Shown: positions 44,377 through 53,569 of the stretch, piece after piece
Numbering within the stretch: position 1 is the stretch's first letter
How the letters are laid out: each line of letters opens with the position of its first letter
Source: T3Sed10-241 sp036796255
GTDB taxonomy: Bacteria > Bacteroidota > Bacteroidia > Flavobacteriales_D > Cryomorphaceae
NCBI GenBank assembly: GCA_036796255.1
Contig: DAIRDH010000010.1
Location: 1-64,000 of the forward strand
Length of the DNA stretch: 64,000 nucleotides
Direction: 5' to 3'
Made by a program: the position numbers and the translations under genes
Notes under the pieces: model-generated
The model's database searches: none
What the model was told of the DNA's origin: nothing
The model's input: only the letters and a program-made list of their open reading frames with translations

Positions 44377-45086
44377 CGCAGTTCCTTCAGGTAGAGTTTT
44401 ATCGAGTTTTCCAGTCCGAAATACAGTGCATCACATATCAGCGCGTGGCCTATTGAGACCTCTTCGAGGCCTTCAATGTTGAGGTGGAAGTAGCGCAGGT
44501 TTTCCAGGCTGAGGTCGTGACCGGCATTGAGCCCAAGACCACAATCGCGTGCCACTTTGGCCGCCTGCACAAAGGGGGCAATGGCCTTTTCCTTATTTGC
44601 CGCAAAGGCAGCTGCATAAGGCTCAGTGTACAACTCTATGCGGTCGGCGCCTATCGCAGCAGCACCCTCGACCATTGCGGGGTCAGGATTTACAAATATG
44701 CTCACCCGGCTTCCCATGGATTGAAGCTGAGCCACCATGTCTTTCAAAAAATCACGGTGCTTAATGGTGTCCCAACCCGCATTGGAGGTGAGCACACCGG
44801 GAGGATCTGGCACGAGGGTGGCTTGCTCGGGATTCGTATCTCCTACCAGCTTTAAGAAACGCTCCTCAGGGTAGCCCTCAATATTGTATTCGGTAGTGAC
44901 AATCGGTTTAAGATTGTATACATCGTCGGTGGTGATGTGCCGCTCGTCAGGCCGTGGATGAATGGTGATGCCCTGCGCTCCAAAGCGCTGACAATCGACC
45001 ACTACACGGCTCAGGTCGGGATTGTTGCCACCGCGCGCATTGCGTAAGGTAGCTATCTTGTTGACGTTTACACTTAGATTTGTCAT
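44373..45086 (-). CDS. pdxJ: Pyridoxine 5'-phosphate synthase
   Basis: 237-residue TIM-barrel enzyme condensing 1-deoxyxylulose-5-phosphate and 3-amino-2-oxopropyl phosphate to pyridoxine phosphate (vitamin B6). Markers are LSVNVNKIATLRNARGG, ITIHPRPDERHI (catalytic and phosphate-binding residues), YNIEGYP, RVSIFVNPDP, IELYTEPYA, GLGLNAGHDL and EVSIGHALICDAL. The length is that of the family. First gene of the operon; a -7 box lies 34 bp upstream. Confidence 0.95.
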   Translation of the reverse strand: MTNLSVNVNKIATLRNARGGNNPDLSRVVVDCQRFGAQGITIHPRPDERHITTDDVYNLKPIVTTEYNIEGYPEERFLKLVGDTNPEQATLVPDPPGVLTSNAGWDTIKHRDFLKDMVAQLQSMGSRVSIFVNPDPAMVEGAAAIGADRIELYTEPYAAAFAANKEKAIAPFVQAAKVARDCGLGLNAGHDLSLENLRYFHLNIEGLEEVSIGHALICDALYFGLENSIKLYLKELR

Positions 45087-45120
45087 TGTATTCTGCCTAT
45101 ATTGCGCCCTTGAGGCACCA

Positions 45121-45128
45121 CAAAGGTA
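45121..45128 (-). promoter_or_regulatory. -7 promoter box TACCTTTG for pdxJ
   Basis: Perfect TAnnTTTG on the minus strand in the divergent spacer, ending 34 bp from the pdxJ ATG. No -33 TTTG at the expected distance. Confidence 0.45.
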
Positions 45129-45166
45129 AAGCTTAATAGGTGCTTATTGTTTTAACATTTTATCCC

Positions 45167-45829
45167 ATGCGAGCAGGAGATCTTATCAGCGACGAAATAC
45201 CCACCCTTGACGGAAGCGACAATGGCTTGTTTGCCATGCAGTTGCTCGATGAGTACAAGATGACGCACCTGCCCGTGGTGGAAAAGAACAAGCTTCTAGG
45301 CCTTATCTCTGACAATGCGGTATATGAAATCGAGAACCATGAAGCACCCCTTCGGGAAATGCGGGATTGGCTCGAGCAGGTCTACGTAATGCAAGATCAG
45401 CACGCATACGAAGTGGTTAAGGCAGCCGCCAGCTTTCAGGTGAGTGCCGTGCCCATAGTCGATGCCAATGCCAATTATGTCGGTGTCGTCAGCGTCTATT
45501 GTTTGGTGCGCGAGCTGGCAAAGTTTGCAGCAATCAATGAAGCCGGTGCCATTCTCGTACTCGAAGTCAACGAGAAGGATTATAACCTTTCTGAAATAGC
45601 ACAAATTGTAGAGTCGAACGACGCGCGCATCCTCAGCGCCAATGTCACTTCAACACCCGACTCCACCAAGATGGAAGTGACATTAAAAGTGAACCGCAAC
45701 AATGTGGATGGAATTATTCAGACATTTAACCGTTACGACTACATTATTAGTGCTTCTTTTCACCAAAGTGATTACGAGGATAAGATGCGTGACCGCTACG
45801 ATGAATTGATGCGCTACCTCAATTTTTGA
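45167..45829 (+). CDS. CBS-domain protein with C-terminal ACT-like domain
   Basis: 220 residues. Residues ~1-125 hold a CBS pair (MRAGDLISDEIPTLDG, HLPVVEKNKLLGLISDNAVY; QVSAVPIVDANANYVGVVSV). The rest (AGAILVLEVNEKDYNLSEIA, ANVTSTPDSTKMEVTLKVN) has the beta-alpha-beta-beta-alpha-beta look of an ACT domain. CBS pairs bind adenine nucleotides and ACT domains bind small ligands, so a regulatory sensor is likely. The start is the ATG at 45167; the ORF from 45140 adds nine hydrophobic residues (LIVLTFYP) not needed for the fold. It is first in a + strand run leading 9 bp later to a BamA-like gene and then nadK. Target unknown. Confidence 0.83.
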   Translation: MRAGDLISDEIPTLDGSDNGLFAMQLLDEYKMTHLPVVEKNKLLGLISDNAVYEIENHEAPLREMRDWLEQVYVMQDQHAYEVVKAAASFQVSAVPIVDANANYVGVVSVYCLVRELAKFAAINEAGAILVLEVNEKDYNLSEIAQIVESNDARILSANVTSTPDSTKMEVTLKVNRNNVDGIIQTFNRYDYIISASFHQSDYEDKMRDRYDELMRYLNF

Positions 45830-45838
45830 ATTTCTGAC

Positions 45839-47248
45839 ATGCTAAGAGTTTTGTGCATTTTAGGTCTCCTTTGCTTGGGAGTCTGGAAGACCAATGCCCA
45901 GACATATGAGCCCATTGAGCTGGATTCAACCAGGACCATCACTATTGTGGATGTGCTTTTTGAAGGCAACCACAAGACGCGCTCGCGTGTCATGCAGCGC
46001 GAAATGACCGTAGCACCGGGCGACAACCTTTATTGGGCCAATCTGCAGGCGGCCATGGAACAATCGCAGTACAACCTCATGAACCTGGCCCTGTTCTACT
46101 TTGTGGAAATAGAGCCCATCACCACAGGGAGCAATGAGGTGATGTTGCTGGTGAGCGTGCAGGAGCGCTGGTACATCTATCCCGCGCCTATTTTGCAGAT
46201 AGCGGAAACCAATTTCAACACCTGGTGGGAAAACAAGGAACTGCGCTGGCTCAATTACGGAGTTTCCGTAAAGCATGATAACTTCCGGGGGCTCAATCAC
46301 AGATTTAATGTGGTGGCGCGATTTGGATATACCAAACGCTTCAGCGCATCTTACACTTTGCCCAACCTCAACCGCAAGCAAACGCTTGGACTCGATCTTG
46401 GTGTGGGTTATTTCGAGAACAATGAGTTGGTGTATAACACCCTTGACAACAGACGACAATTCTTTTTTAATTCGGAAGACAAGGCACGGCGCTGGCTCGA
46501 GTACAAGGCGGGTCTCATATACCGCGAGAATATTTTCACCAGGCACCACCTCACCCTTTCATTTCATCAGGTTTCGGTAAATGATAGCGTGCCGGTGCTC
46601 AACCGTGATTACCTGCCGGGGCAGGGGAGCCAAACCCAGTTTGCGCGGGTATCCTACATGCTCACCCACGATACCCGTGACTACAAGCGCTATCCGCTCA
46701 AGGGAATGCTCCTCTATGCTTTATTTCAGCAAGATGGGCTTGGATTTGAAAGCAATAGCGGGCTCAATCTTTTCAGCACACAGGTGAGCTACCGACACCA
46801 CCACCAGCTTGGCGATCGCCTCTTTGCTGCGCATGCTTTTACAGGAAAAGTAAACTGGTCAGAGCCACCATACTACTTGGTTAATGCCTTGGGCGATAAT
46901 CATTTTGTGCGGGGATACGAGCTTTTCGTGATCGATGGATCCCGGTTTGGCCTTTTACAATCCAATTTGAAATACCAGGTACTCAAGCCCAAAACTTTTA
47001 CAATTCCTTTCATTCCCGATCAGTTTAGCCAAACCTTTATTTCGCTTTACGCAAATTTGTTTTTTGACGCTGGATATGTGCACGGTCCATTGTTTGTAAC
47101 CGAAAATTCTCTAGTGAATGAGTACCTTTACAGTGTTGGTCTAGGCCTTGATGTGGTGAGCTACTACGACAAAGTGATGCGTGTGGAAGGTTCCGTAAAC
47201 GCATTGGGTAGAGCCACCATTTTTGTTCACTTCAAGCAGTCCTTTTGA
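45839..47248 (+). CDS. BamA/TamA-like outer-membrane protein with a single POTRA domain
   Basis: 469 residues. Signal peptide MLRVLCILGLLCLGVWKTNAQ, then one POTRA-like domain (ITIVDVLFEGNHKTRSRVMQ, MLLVSVQERWYIYP). A surface-antigen beta barrel follows (RFNVVARFGYTKRFSASYTL, VSYMLTHDTRDYKRYPLKGM) and ends in the aromatic FVHFKQSF. It is shorter than the true BamA at 49801 and probably a partner or a specialised Omp85 family member. The stop is shared with the nadK start (TGATG), so translation is likely coupled. Function beyond the family is unknown. Confidence 0.85.
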   Translation: MLRVLCILGLLCLGVWKTNAQTYEPIELDSTRTITIVDVLFEGNHKTRSRVMQREMTVAPGDNLYWANLQAAMEQSQYNLMNLALFYFVEIEPITTGSNEVMLLVSVQERWYIYPAPILQIAETNFNTWWENKELRWLNYGVSVKHDNFRGLNHRFNVVARFGYTKRFSASYTLPNLNRKQTLGLDLGVGYFENNELVYNTLDNRRQFFFNSEDKARRWLEYKAGLIYRENIFTRHHLTLSFHQVSVNDSVPVLNRDYLPGQGSQTQFARVSYMLTHDTRDYKRYPLKGMLLYALFQQDGLGFESNSGLNLFSTQVSYRHHHQLGDRLFAAHAFTGKVNWSEPPYYLVNALGDNHFVRGYELFVIDGSRFGLLQSNLKYQVLKPKTFTIPFIPDQFSQTFISLYANLFFDAGYVHGPLFVTENSLVNEYLYSVGLGLDVVSYYDKVMRVEGSVNALGRATIFVHFKQSF

Positions 47249-48126
47249 TGAAAATAGCCATTTACGGAAAGCCCACCGAAAACGCGCTGAATGCAGCACT
47301 CCCAGCCCTCATCTCGTCTATGATAGACAAGGGATTCGAGGTGATGATATACGAGCGCTACGCAGAGTTTCTCAAGGGCTTGGGTGCACTGCCTGATGGT
47401 ATTCAGCAGTTTAACAGATCGAATATTCAAATCAAAGACTTCGCATTTCTCGTGAGTGTGGGAGGTGATGGCACCTTACTCGATACCGCCACACTGATCG
47501 GAAATTCAGGAGTGCCAGCCATAGGAATCAATACGGGCCGTCTGGGTTTTATTTCCAGCGCCACCATTGGCGAAATGAATGGCGTATGCGACTCTTTTCT
47601 CAATGGAACTTACCGCTGTGAGTCGCGTGCGCTGCTGCAGTTGAATACAGAACGCAACCTATTTAATCCCAACAATTTCGCCCTCAATGAGCTCACCATC
47701 CTGAAGAAAGATACTGCTGCCATGGTGCGCATCGATGTACACATTGACGGAGATTACCTCAATAGTTATTGGGCTGATGGCTTAATCATCAGTACTCCTA
47801 CAGGATCTACGGCTTATTCATTGAGTTGTGGCGGTCCTATCGTAATGCCAGGTTCGGGCAATTTCATCATCACGCCAATTGCGCCGCATAACCTTAACGT
47901 GAGGCCTGTGGTGGTGTCATACGACGCCCGCTTGCAAATACAAGTCTCCGGACGCAGCGATACATTCCTGCTCGCCCTTGACAGCAGACCGGGAGAAATT
48001 ACCACCCATGACGTGCTCGAAATTACCCGGGCGCCATTCGAGCTAAACATCATTCAGCCCGAAGGCCATAGTTTTTTAAATACCCTTCGCACAAAACTCA
48101 ATTGGGGTTATGATAAGCGCAATTAA
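47248..48126 (+). CDS. nadK: NAD kinase
   Basis: 292-residue enzyme phosphorylating NAD to NADP. The signature GGDGTLLDTA is at residues 72-81 with catalytic D74; NTGRLGFIS, TPTGSTAYSLSCGGPI and the C-terminal VSGRSDTFLLALDS complete the family pattern. The ATG at 47248 overlaps the upstream stop by one base; a TTG three bases earlier is less likely. It is third in the CBS/BamA-like/nadK group. Confidence 0.95.
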   Translation: MKIAIYGKPTENALNAALPALISSMIDKGFEVMIYERYAEFLKGLGALPDGIQQFNRSNIQIKDFAFLVSVGGDGTLLDTATLIGNSGVPAIGINTGRLGFISSATIGEMNGVCDSFLNGTYRCESRALLQLNTERNLFNPNNFALNELTILKKDTAAMVRIDVHIDGDYLNSYWADGLIISTPTGSTAYSLSCGGPIVMPGSGNFIITPIAPHNLNVRPVVVSYDARLQIQVSGRSDTFLLALDSRPGEITTHDVLEITRAPFELNIIQPEGHSFLNTLRTKLNWGYDKRN

Positions 48127-48141
48127 AAGGCGGGAAGAAAT

Positions 48142-48149
48142 TACCTTTG
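48142..48149 (+). promoter_or_regulatory. -7 promoter box TACCTTTG for the DUF6089-uppS-bamA run
   Basis: Perfect TAnnTTTG. The TTG at 48147, which would extend the next ORF, is part of this box, so that start is excluded. Confidence 0.5.
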
Positions 48150-48206
48150 CAGCTTATAAAGGCATGCATTACACAATATTTTAACGCATTGTACGCTATT
48201 ATCAAC

Positions 48207-49034
48207 GTGAATCGATTGCTGTTTACGGGCTTTCTGTTGCTCGTCGGGGTGCACTTGCGTGCGCAATACCACGAGGTGGGCGGCATGTTGCTACAAGCCA
48301 ATTACATCGGGGATTTGAATACCCGAAGCCAAATACCAAGTCAGCTCGATTTGGGTGGTGGATTGATATACCGATACAACATCAGCGACCGTTGGGCTTT
48401 TAAAGGAAGTGTGCTTTATGGGCGTTTCGGTGCTTCAGATGCCAATTCAGACAGCGAGTGGCAACGAAATCGCAATTTGTCGGTGCGCACCAGCGTATTT
48501 GAAGTGAGTGGTCAAGTGGAATTGAATTTTTTGACCTATGAAATTGGCGACAGCCGCCGACCTTCATCGCCTTACTTGTTTTTGGGATTTTCCATATTTA
48601 GGTTTAATCCGCAAGCTGAGTTTAGTGGCCGCTATATTGATCTGCAACCGCTGGGAACTGAAGGACAAGGTGGCAACGGTTTTCCGGATTTTTATGCGCT
48701 CACCCAGGTTAGCATCCCGATGGGCGTGGGCTTTAAATTTAATATTTGGAAAAATCTTGCCGGAGCAGTTGAATGGGGTATCCGGCGTACCTTTACCGAC
48801 TATCTTGATGATGTGAGCGGAGTATACGTGGATGCGGCGGTGCTCGAAGAGCAAAATGGCCCACTATCAGCCATAATGGCCGACAGAAGCCTGGAAGCCT
48901 TGGGCCCCAATGGAAATAATGCAGGTATGCAGCGCGGAGAGACCAATCGAAATGATTACTACATTTTTGGAGGTTTCATGCTGACCTATAAAATCGGAAG
49001 ACCTCAAATAAAATGCCCTTCGGCCATCAATTAA
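48207..49034 (+). CDS. DUF6089-type outer-membrane protein
   Basis: 275 residues from a GTG start that gives the signal peptide VNRLLFTGFLLLVGVHLRAQ. The mature part opens YHEVGGMLLQANYIGDLN and has alternating beta strands with aromatic girdles (YLFLGFSIFRFNPQAEF, VGFKFNIWKNLAGAVEWGIR). That is the pattern of a small barrel or a membrane-associated beta protein known as DUF6089 in Bacteroidota. The family is regularly found between nadK and uppS/bamA, as here, hinting at envelope assembly. Function is undetermined. The earlier ORF start at 48147 lies on a promoter box and is rejected. Confidence 0.83.
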   Translation: MNRLLFTGFLLLVGVHLRAQYHEVGGMLLQANYIGDLNTRSQIPSQLDLGGGLIYRYNISDRWAFKGSVLYGRFGASDANSDSEWQRNRNLSVRTSVFEVSGQVELNFLTYEIGDSRRPSSPYLFLGFSIFRFNPQAEFSGRYIDLQPLGTEGQGGNGFPDFYALTQVSIPMGVGFKFNIWKNLAGAVEWGIRRTFTDYLDDVSGVYVDAAVLEEQNGPLSAIMADRSLEALGPNGNNAGMQRGETNRNDYYIFGGFMLTYKIGRPQIKCPSAIN

Positions 49035-49076
49035 GCATTTTGGAAATAGCCGAAATTTAAGACCTTTGCACATTCC

Positions 49077-49820
49077 ATGAGTCTCAAAGACCATATCGAC
49101 AAAAACCGCGTTCCTCGCCATGTAGCCATCATCATGGATGGCAACGGACGATGGGCCAAAAACCACGGCGAAGCCAGGGTGTTTGGGCACATGAATGGGG
49201 TGAAGGGAGTGCGCGAGGCGCTCAATGCCGCCGGAGAAATTGGTGTGAAGTATCTTACGCTTTATGCATTTAGCACAGAAAACTGGGACCGCCCTATTGA
49301 GGAAGTTTCAGCTTTGATGGATTTGCTGGTGCAGACAATTGTGAAGGAAGTGGATGAGCTGGCAGAGAAGCAAGTGCGCCTCAGGGCAATCGGTGACCTA
49401 CAGCTACTGCCGGGCAAATGCCGGGCAGCACTGGAACAAGCCATAGAGCGCACCAGTGAGAACGAGCGAATTACCGTTATTTTGGCTTTAAGCTATAGTG
49501 CCCGCTGGGAAATTGTAAACGCGGTGAAGCAAATAGCACAAGAAGTAAAAGAAGCGAAAATTGATGTCGAGAGCATCGATCAGGATATGATTGGGAGGCA
49601 TCTCGAAACCGCGAATATTCCCGATCCTGAACTACTCATAAGAACGAGCGGAGAAAATAGAATCAGCAATTTTTTGCTTTGGCAAATTGCTTACAGTGAG
49701 CTTTATTTCACCAATACCCTTTGGCCCGACTTTAACCGGGAAGATTTTTTTAAAGCCGTAATTGCTTACCAAAACAGAGAAAGAAGATTTGGAAAAATCA
49801 GTGAGCAGATTTCGGTCTAA
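49077..49820 (+). CDS. uppS: Undecaprenyl diphosphate synthase
   Basis: 247-residue cis-prenyltransferase adding isopentenyl units to farnesyl diphosphate to make the C55 lipid carrier. The catalytic motif IIMDGNGRWAK (D21) is at the N terminus, followed by HMNGVKGVREAL, LTLYAFSTENWDRP, ILALSYSARWEIV and the C-terminal PELLIRTSGENRISNF. This supplies the same lipid that the DUF368/PopT protein elsewhere in the window would recycle. The upstream element GACCTTTG (49061-49068) is one base off the -7 consensus, 8 bp before the ATG. The 3' end overlaps bamA by 20 bp with the start chosen there. Confidence 0.96.
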   Translation: MSLKDHIDKNRVPRHVAIIMDGNGRWAKNHGEARVFGHMNGVKGVREALNAAGEIGVKYLTLYAFSTENWDRPIEEVSALMDLLVQTIVKEVDELAEKQVRLRAIGDLQLLPGKCRAALEQAIERTSENERITVILALSYSARWEIVNAVKQIAQEVKEAKIDVESIDQDMIGRHLETANIPDPELLIRTSGENRISNFLLWQIAYSELYFTNTLWPDFNREDFFKAVIAYQNRERRFGKISEQISV

Positions 49821-52329
49821 TTGGCTCTCCTTTGCCGTATTTACAGTGCTGCTCTCCTTTATGGGAGAGGCGGCAGCGCAGGTGGGAGTAGGTAAAGTTG
49901 ATGTTGATTACAACAATCCGCGAGATTACATTATCGGTGGTATATCGGTAGAAGGTGCGCGTAACTTTGATTCGCAGGCCATCACGCTATTCTCTGGCTT
50001 ATCAGTAGGACAAGAGATTGCCATTCCAGGAGAGAAGATAGCGCAGGCCATCAAAAACCTTTGGAAGCAAAAGCTTTTTGACAACATCCAAATTAGCATC
50101 GCAGAGGTGCGTGGCAAAGAAGTGTTTCTGAGCATTCAATTGCAGGAAAGGGCAAGACTCTCACGCTTCAAATTTGAAGGAGTATCCAAAGGTGAAGCAG
50201 AAACCTTGCGGGAAAAGATTAATCTCGTTCGCGGCACCATTGTCAATGAGAACCTGATCACCAATACTTCGAATATTATCCGCAAACATTTCGAAGAGAA
50301 AGGATTTTTGGACACGAAAGTTACCATTGGCCAATTCCCGGATACCCTCGTGGCCAATAGTGAATACCTCGTAATTGGTGTGGAGAAGAATGACAAGATT
50401 AAGATTGGTAGCATCAACTTTTACGGTGTGGACGAAGTGCAGGAGAAGAAGCTGCGCAAGGCGATGAAGAAGACCAAGGAAAAGAGCATCACCCGGGTAT
50501 TTTCTCGATCTAAGTATATCCCTGAATTGTACAGAACCGACAAGAAAGCAGTTATCGACAAATACAACGAGCTTGGGTACCGCAATGCCAAGATAGTCAG
50601 CGATTCAGTTTATAGAAATGCCGACGGAACAGTGGGTATTGATCTTGAATTTTATGAAGGATTTAAATTTTACTTCCGCAGTATAGAGTGGGTGGGCAAT
50701 ACCAAGTATACTTCACAGCGCCTCACCGATGTGCTGGGCATTGAGCCTGGTGAAATTTACGACAAGAAGAAGTTTGAATCCAAGCTTTTTATGGATCCAA
50801 ATGGCGGCGATGTAAGTTCGCTCTACCTCGATGATGGCTACCTTGCTTTCCAGGCCATACCCGTTGAGAAGCGTGTAGAGCGCGACAGCATCGACCTGCA
50901 GGTGCGTATTTATGAAGGACGGCAGTACCGCATTAACAGTATTATTGTAAAAGGCAACACCAAAACAAATGACCGCGTGATTCTTCGCGAAATCCGCACC
51001 AAGCCGGGTGACCTTTTCAGCCGGTCAGATATCATCAGAACGCAACGTGAGCTTGCTCAGTTGGGCTACTTCGACCCGGAAGCCTTCGATATTACTCCCG
51101 TTCAAAATGACCAGGACGGTACCGTGGATATCATTTACACCGTTGCCGAGCGCCCATCTGATCAGATTGAACTTTCCGGTGGTTGGGGTGCAAACCGAAT
51201 TGTCGGTACTGTAGGGGTCTCCTTTACCAATTTTGCCATCAAGGACTTCTTTGACGGCAGCGCCTGGAATCCTTTGCCATCAGGCGATGGCCAGCGACTT
51301 TCTATCAGGGCGCAAACCAACGGAGCGTGGTTTCAGTCTTACAATGCCTCCTTTACCGAGCCTTGGCTCGGAGGCAAAAAACCGAACTCATTTACCGTAG
51401 GTATTCAGCGTTCAGTGCAGTCGAATGGAATTACCAAAAGAATGGAGCGGGAAGGCCTTGAAAGGCAAGCGCTCTACATTACAGGAGGAAACGTTTCACT
51501 TGGTAAGCGCCTCTCCTGGCCCGATGACTACTTCAGCTTTATGGCTGGCTTGAGTTATCTGTATTACGATATTCAGAATTTTACCCAGGGTCAGGGTGTA
51601 GGGCTGTTCGCCCTCCAGGACGGGGTTTCACACAATATGGCTTTCATCTTTAACTTCGGTAGGAACTCGGTTTTTGACCCGATTTACCCACGGTGGGGCT
51701 CCAACGTAAGGCTAAATATGAAAGCAACCTTACCCTACTCTCTATGGGACGGCGTAGACTATGCAGGCGATATCTCAGACCAACAGCGCAACCTTTGGAC
51801 CGAATATTACAAATGGAAACTCGTAGCAGAATGGTATACCGAGCTTGCCCCAAAAATGGTGCTTATGGCCCGTTCTGGTTTTGGATTCATGGGCTTCTAC
51901 AACCGCGACAAAGGAATTTCCCCATTTGAACGTTTCTACCTCGGTGGTGTGCCCATTGCAGGCTTCGCACTCGATGGCAGGGAGCTTATAGCCTTGCGTG
52001 GATATGATGACCTGTCACTATCGCCTGAAGTTGGCGCCAATATTGTAGTGAAGCACACCTTGGAGCTCAGGTACCCTGTTTCTTTGAATCCATCTGCAAC
52101 AATTTTTGCACTTGGTTTCCTTGAAGCGGGTAACACCTACAATGGTATCGAGCGATTTGATCCTTTTAACGTGTACCGCGGCGCTGGTGCAGGTCTCCGG
52201 ATATTCCTTCCCATGTTTGGCCTTATGGGTCTTGACTATGGATGGCGTTTTGATGATGTGCCAGGCGGGGCAAATATGCCCCGTTCACAGTTTCACTTTA
52301 CCATTGGCATGAATCTTGGAGAACTGTAA
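49801..52329 (+). CDS. bamA: Outer-membrane protein assembly factor BamA
   Basis: Omp85 protein that inserts beta barrels into the outer membrane; 842 residues from GTG 49801, giving signal peptide VSRFRSNWLSFAVFTVLLSFMGEAAAQ. Five POTRA domains can be followed (YIIGGISVEGARNFDSQAI, RLSRFKFEGVSKGEAETLR, IKIGSINFYGVDEV, YFRSIEWVGNTKYTSQ, RINSIIVKGNTKTNDR). The barrel comes next (RPSDQIELSGGWGANRIVG), with the VRGF-like lid motif as ALRGYDD and the terminal strand FHFTIGMNLGEL. Start is uncertain between GTG 49801, TTG 49789 and TTG 49762; all overlap uppS. Two skp genes follow, the usual BAM neighbourhood. Confidence 0.95.
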   Translation: MSRFRSNWLSFAVFTVLLSFMGEAAAQVGVGKVDVDYNNPRDYIIGGISVEGARNFDSQAITLFSGLSVGQEIAIPGEKIAQAIKNLWKQKLFDNIQISIAEVRGKEVFLSIQLQERARLSRFKFEGVSKGEAETLREKINLVRGTIVNENLITNTSNIIRKHFEEKGFLDTKVTIGQFPDTLVANSEYLVIGVEKNDKIKIGSINFYGVDEVQEKKLRKAMKKTKEKSITRVFSRSKYIPELYRTDKKAVIDKYNELGYRNAKIVSDSVYRNADGTVGIDLEFYEGFKFYFRSIEWVGNTKYTSQRLTDVLGIEPGEIYDKKKFESKLFMDPNGGDVSSLYLDDGYLAFQAIPVEKRVERDSIDLQVRIYEGRQYRINSIIVKGNTKTNDRVILREIRTKPGDLFSRSDIIRTQRELAQLGYFDPEAFDITPVQNDQDGTVDIIYTVAERPSDQIELSGGWGANRIVGTVGVSFTNFAIKDFFDGSAWNPLPSGDGQRLSIRAQTNGAWFQSYNASFTEPWLGGKKPNSFTVGIQRSVQSNGITKRMEREGLERQALYITGGNVSLGKRLSWPDDYFSFMAGLSYLYYDIQNFTQGQGVGLFALQDGVSHNMAFIFNFGRNSVFDPIYPRWGSNVRLNMKATLPYSLWDGVDYAGDISDQQRNLWTEYYKWKLVAEWYTELAPKMVLMARSGFGFMGFYNRDKGISPFERFYLGGVPIAGFALDGRELIALRGYDDLSLSPEVGANIVVKHTLELRYPVSLNPSATIFALGFLEAGNTYNGIERFDPFNVYRGAGAGLRIFLPMFGLMGLDYGWRFDDVPGGANMPRSQFHFTIGMNLGEL

Positions 52330-52374
52330 AAACTTCGTAATTTCGTCCACCTTTTAAAAGCGATAACCGTCGCC

Positions 52375-52980
52375 ATGAATAGACTCATCATTCTCTTCTT
52401 CCTAGCATCCTTTGCGTCGGCCACGGCAAGTGCTCAACGCTACGCTTATGTGGATACAGAATACATCTTGAGTAATCTCAAAGCCTACGATGATGCCCAA
52501 AAAGAGCTGGATCGTTTTTCGGTGCAGTGGCAAAAGGAAATCGAAGAACGATACGCGAGCATTGAACGTCTTTACAAATCATACCAGGCCGAGAAAGTGC
52601 TGCTCACTGAAGAGATGAGAAAAGAACGAGAAGATGAAATTCTTCGAAAGGAGCAGGAAGCCAAAGATCTAAAGCGCCAGCGATTTGGAGTGGATGGTGA
52701 TATGTTTCAGAAGCGACAAGAATTGATTCAGCCCATACAAGACGATATTTACAACGCAATAAAGGAAGTGGCACAAGGCGGCGGATTCTCTGTAATGTTT
52801 GACAAAGCAGGCCAAAGCAACATTCTTTACGCTGACCCCCGATACGACAAAAGCGACCGCGTGCTGAGCAGGCTCGGTGTAAGCTCCCGCGACAGAGATA
52901 GTGGCTCTGATACCGATGATGATGACGGCGCTAGCCAAAGTCCCGGAGGTCGTGATGCTGGCGGACAACAAAGACGTTAA
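52375..52980 (+). CDS. OmpH/Skp family periplasmic chaperone, copy 1
   Basis: 201 residues. Signal peptide MNRLIILFFLASFASATASAQ, then the OmpH domain starting RYAYVDTEYILSNLKAYDDA. A long charged coiled coil follows (IEERYASIERLYKSYQAEKV, MRKEREDEILRKEQEAKDLK) before GGFSVMFDKAGQSNILYADP. Skp trimers hold unfolded outer-membrane proteins in the coiled-coil tentacles on the way to BamA. The C terminus adds a ~35-residue acidic, Gly/Ser-rich disordered tail (SDTDDDDGASQSPGGRDAGG) not found in copy 2. It lies 45 bp after bamA and 39 bp before copy 2. Confidence 0.92.
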   Translation: MNRLIILFFLASFASATASAQRYAYVDTEYILSNLKAYDDAQKELDRFSVQWQKEIEERYASIERLYKSYQAEKVLLTEEMRKEREDEILRKEQEAKDLKRQRFGVDGDMFQKRQELIQPIQDDIYNAIKEVAQGGGFSVMFDKAGQSNILYADPRYDKSDRVLSRLGVSSRDRDSGSDTDDDDGASQSPGGRDAGGQQRR

Positions 52981-53019
52981 ACCTCAACATTATAATCACA
53001 ATTTAGAAACAAACAAAGC

Positions 53020-53514
53020 ATGAAAAAGCTAATTTTAATCCTGACCATCTTCTTCGGAGCCTATGCCCAAGCTGACGCTCAAAAGTTGGCCCATGCCAAT
53101 TTTGAGGAAATCATCACAATGCTTCCTGAAAGGGCTGAAGCCGAAAAGAAAGTTCAGGAATTACAGAAGAAACTCGAGACCCGATTGAATGGAATGATTG
53201 AAGCCTACCAAGCCAAAATCAAAGAATTTGAAGAAGACACGGATATGAGCGAAGCGATGAAAACCAGCGCAGCCGGTGAGATCCAGGACCTTCAGCGCCG
53301 AATTCAGGAATTCCAGCAAACTGCCTACACTGAAATCGAAACCAAGCAGAATGAACTCATGGCTTCCATGTTTACAAGGGTACGCGAAGCTGCCAACAAA
53401 GTTGGTCAGGAAAAGGAGTACGATTATATTTTCGACTCAAGCACGCAAGGTGGTCTGCTCTACGCCGGTGGCGAAAACATCACCCCTGTGATTAAGGCTG
53501 AGCTCGGAATCTAA
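53020..53514 (+). CDS. OmpH/Skp family periplasmic chaperone, copy 2
   Basis: 164 residues with signal peptide MKKLILILTIFFGAYAQADAQ and OmpH core LAHANFEEIITMLPERAEAE. The coiled coil is VQELQKKLETRLNGMIEAYQ, and the C-terminal strand YDYIFDSSTQGGLLYAGGE matches copy 1. It is shorter than copy 1 and lacks the acidic tail. Tandem skp paralogues behind bamA are common in Bacteroidota. It is followed by a terminator that abuts murI. Confidence 0.93.
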   Translation: MKKLILILTIFFGAYAQADAQKLAHANFEEIITMLPERAEAEKKVQELQKKLETRLNGMIEAYQAKIKEFEEDTDMSEAMKTSAAGEIQDLQRRIQEFQQTAYTEIETKQNELMASMFTRVREAANKVGQEKEYDYIFDSSTQGGLLYAGGENITPVIKAELGI

Positions 53515-53540
53515 TTTAGATTGATTCGAAACATTTAAAG

Positions 53541-53569
53541 AAACATCCCTACCTTGGGGATGTTTTTTT
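53541..53569 (+). terminator. Rho-independent terminator directly before murI
   Basis: Stem AAACATCCC/GGGATGTTT (53541-53549 with 53557-53565), loop of 7 nt, then T through 53569. The next base is the A of the murI ATG. Confidence 0.82.

Noticed and set aside
48147..48206. TTG start extending the DUF6089 protein by 20 residues
   Set aside because: The TTG is the end of a TACCTTTG promoter box, and the GTG at 48207 gives a clean signal peptide.
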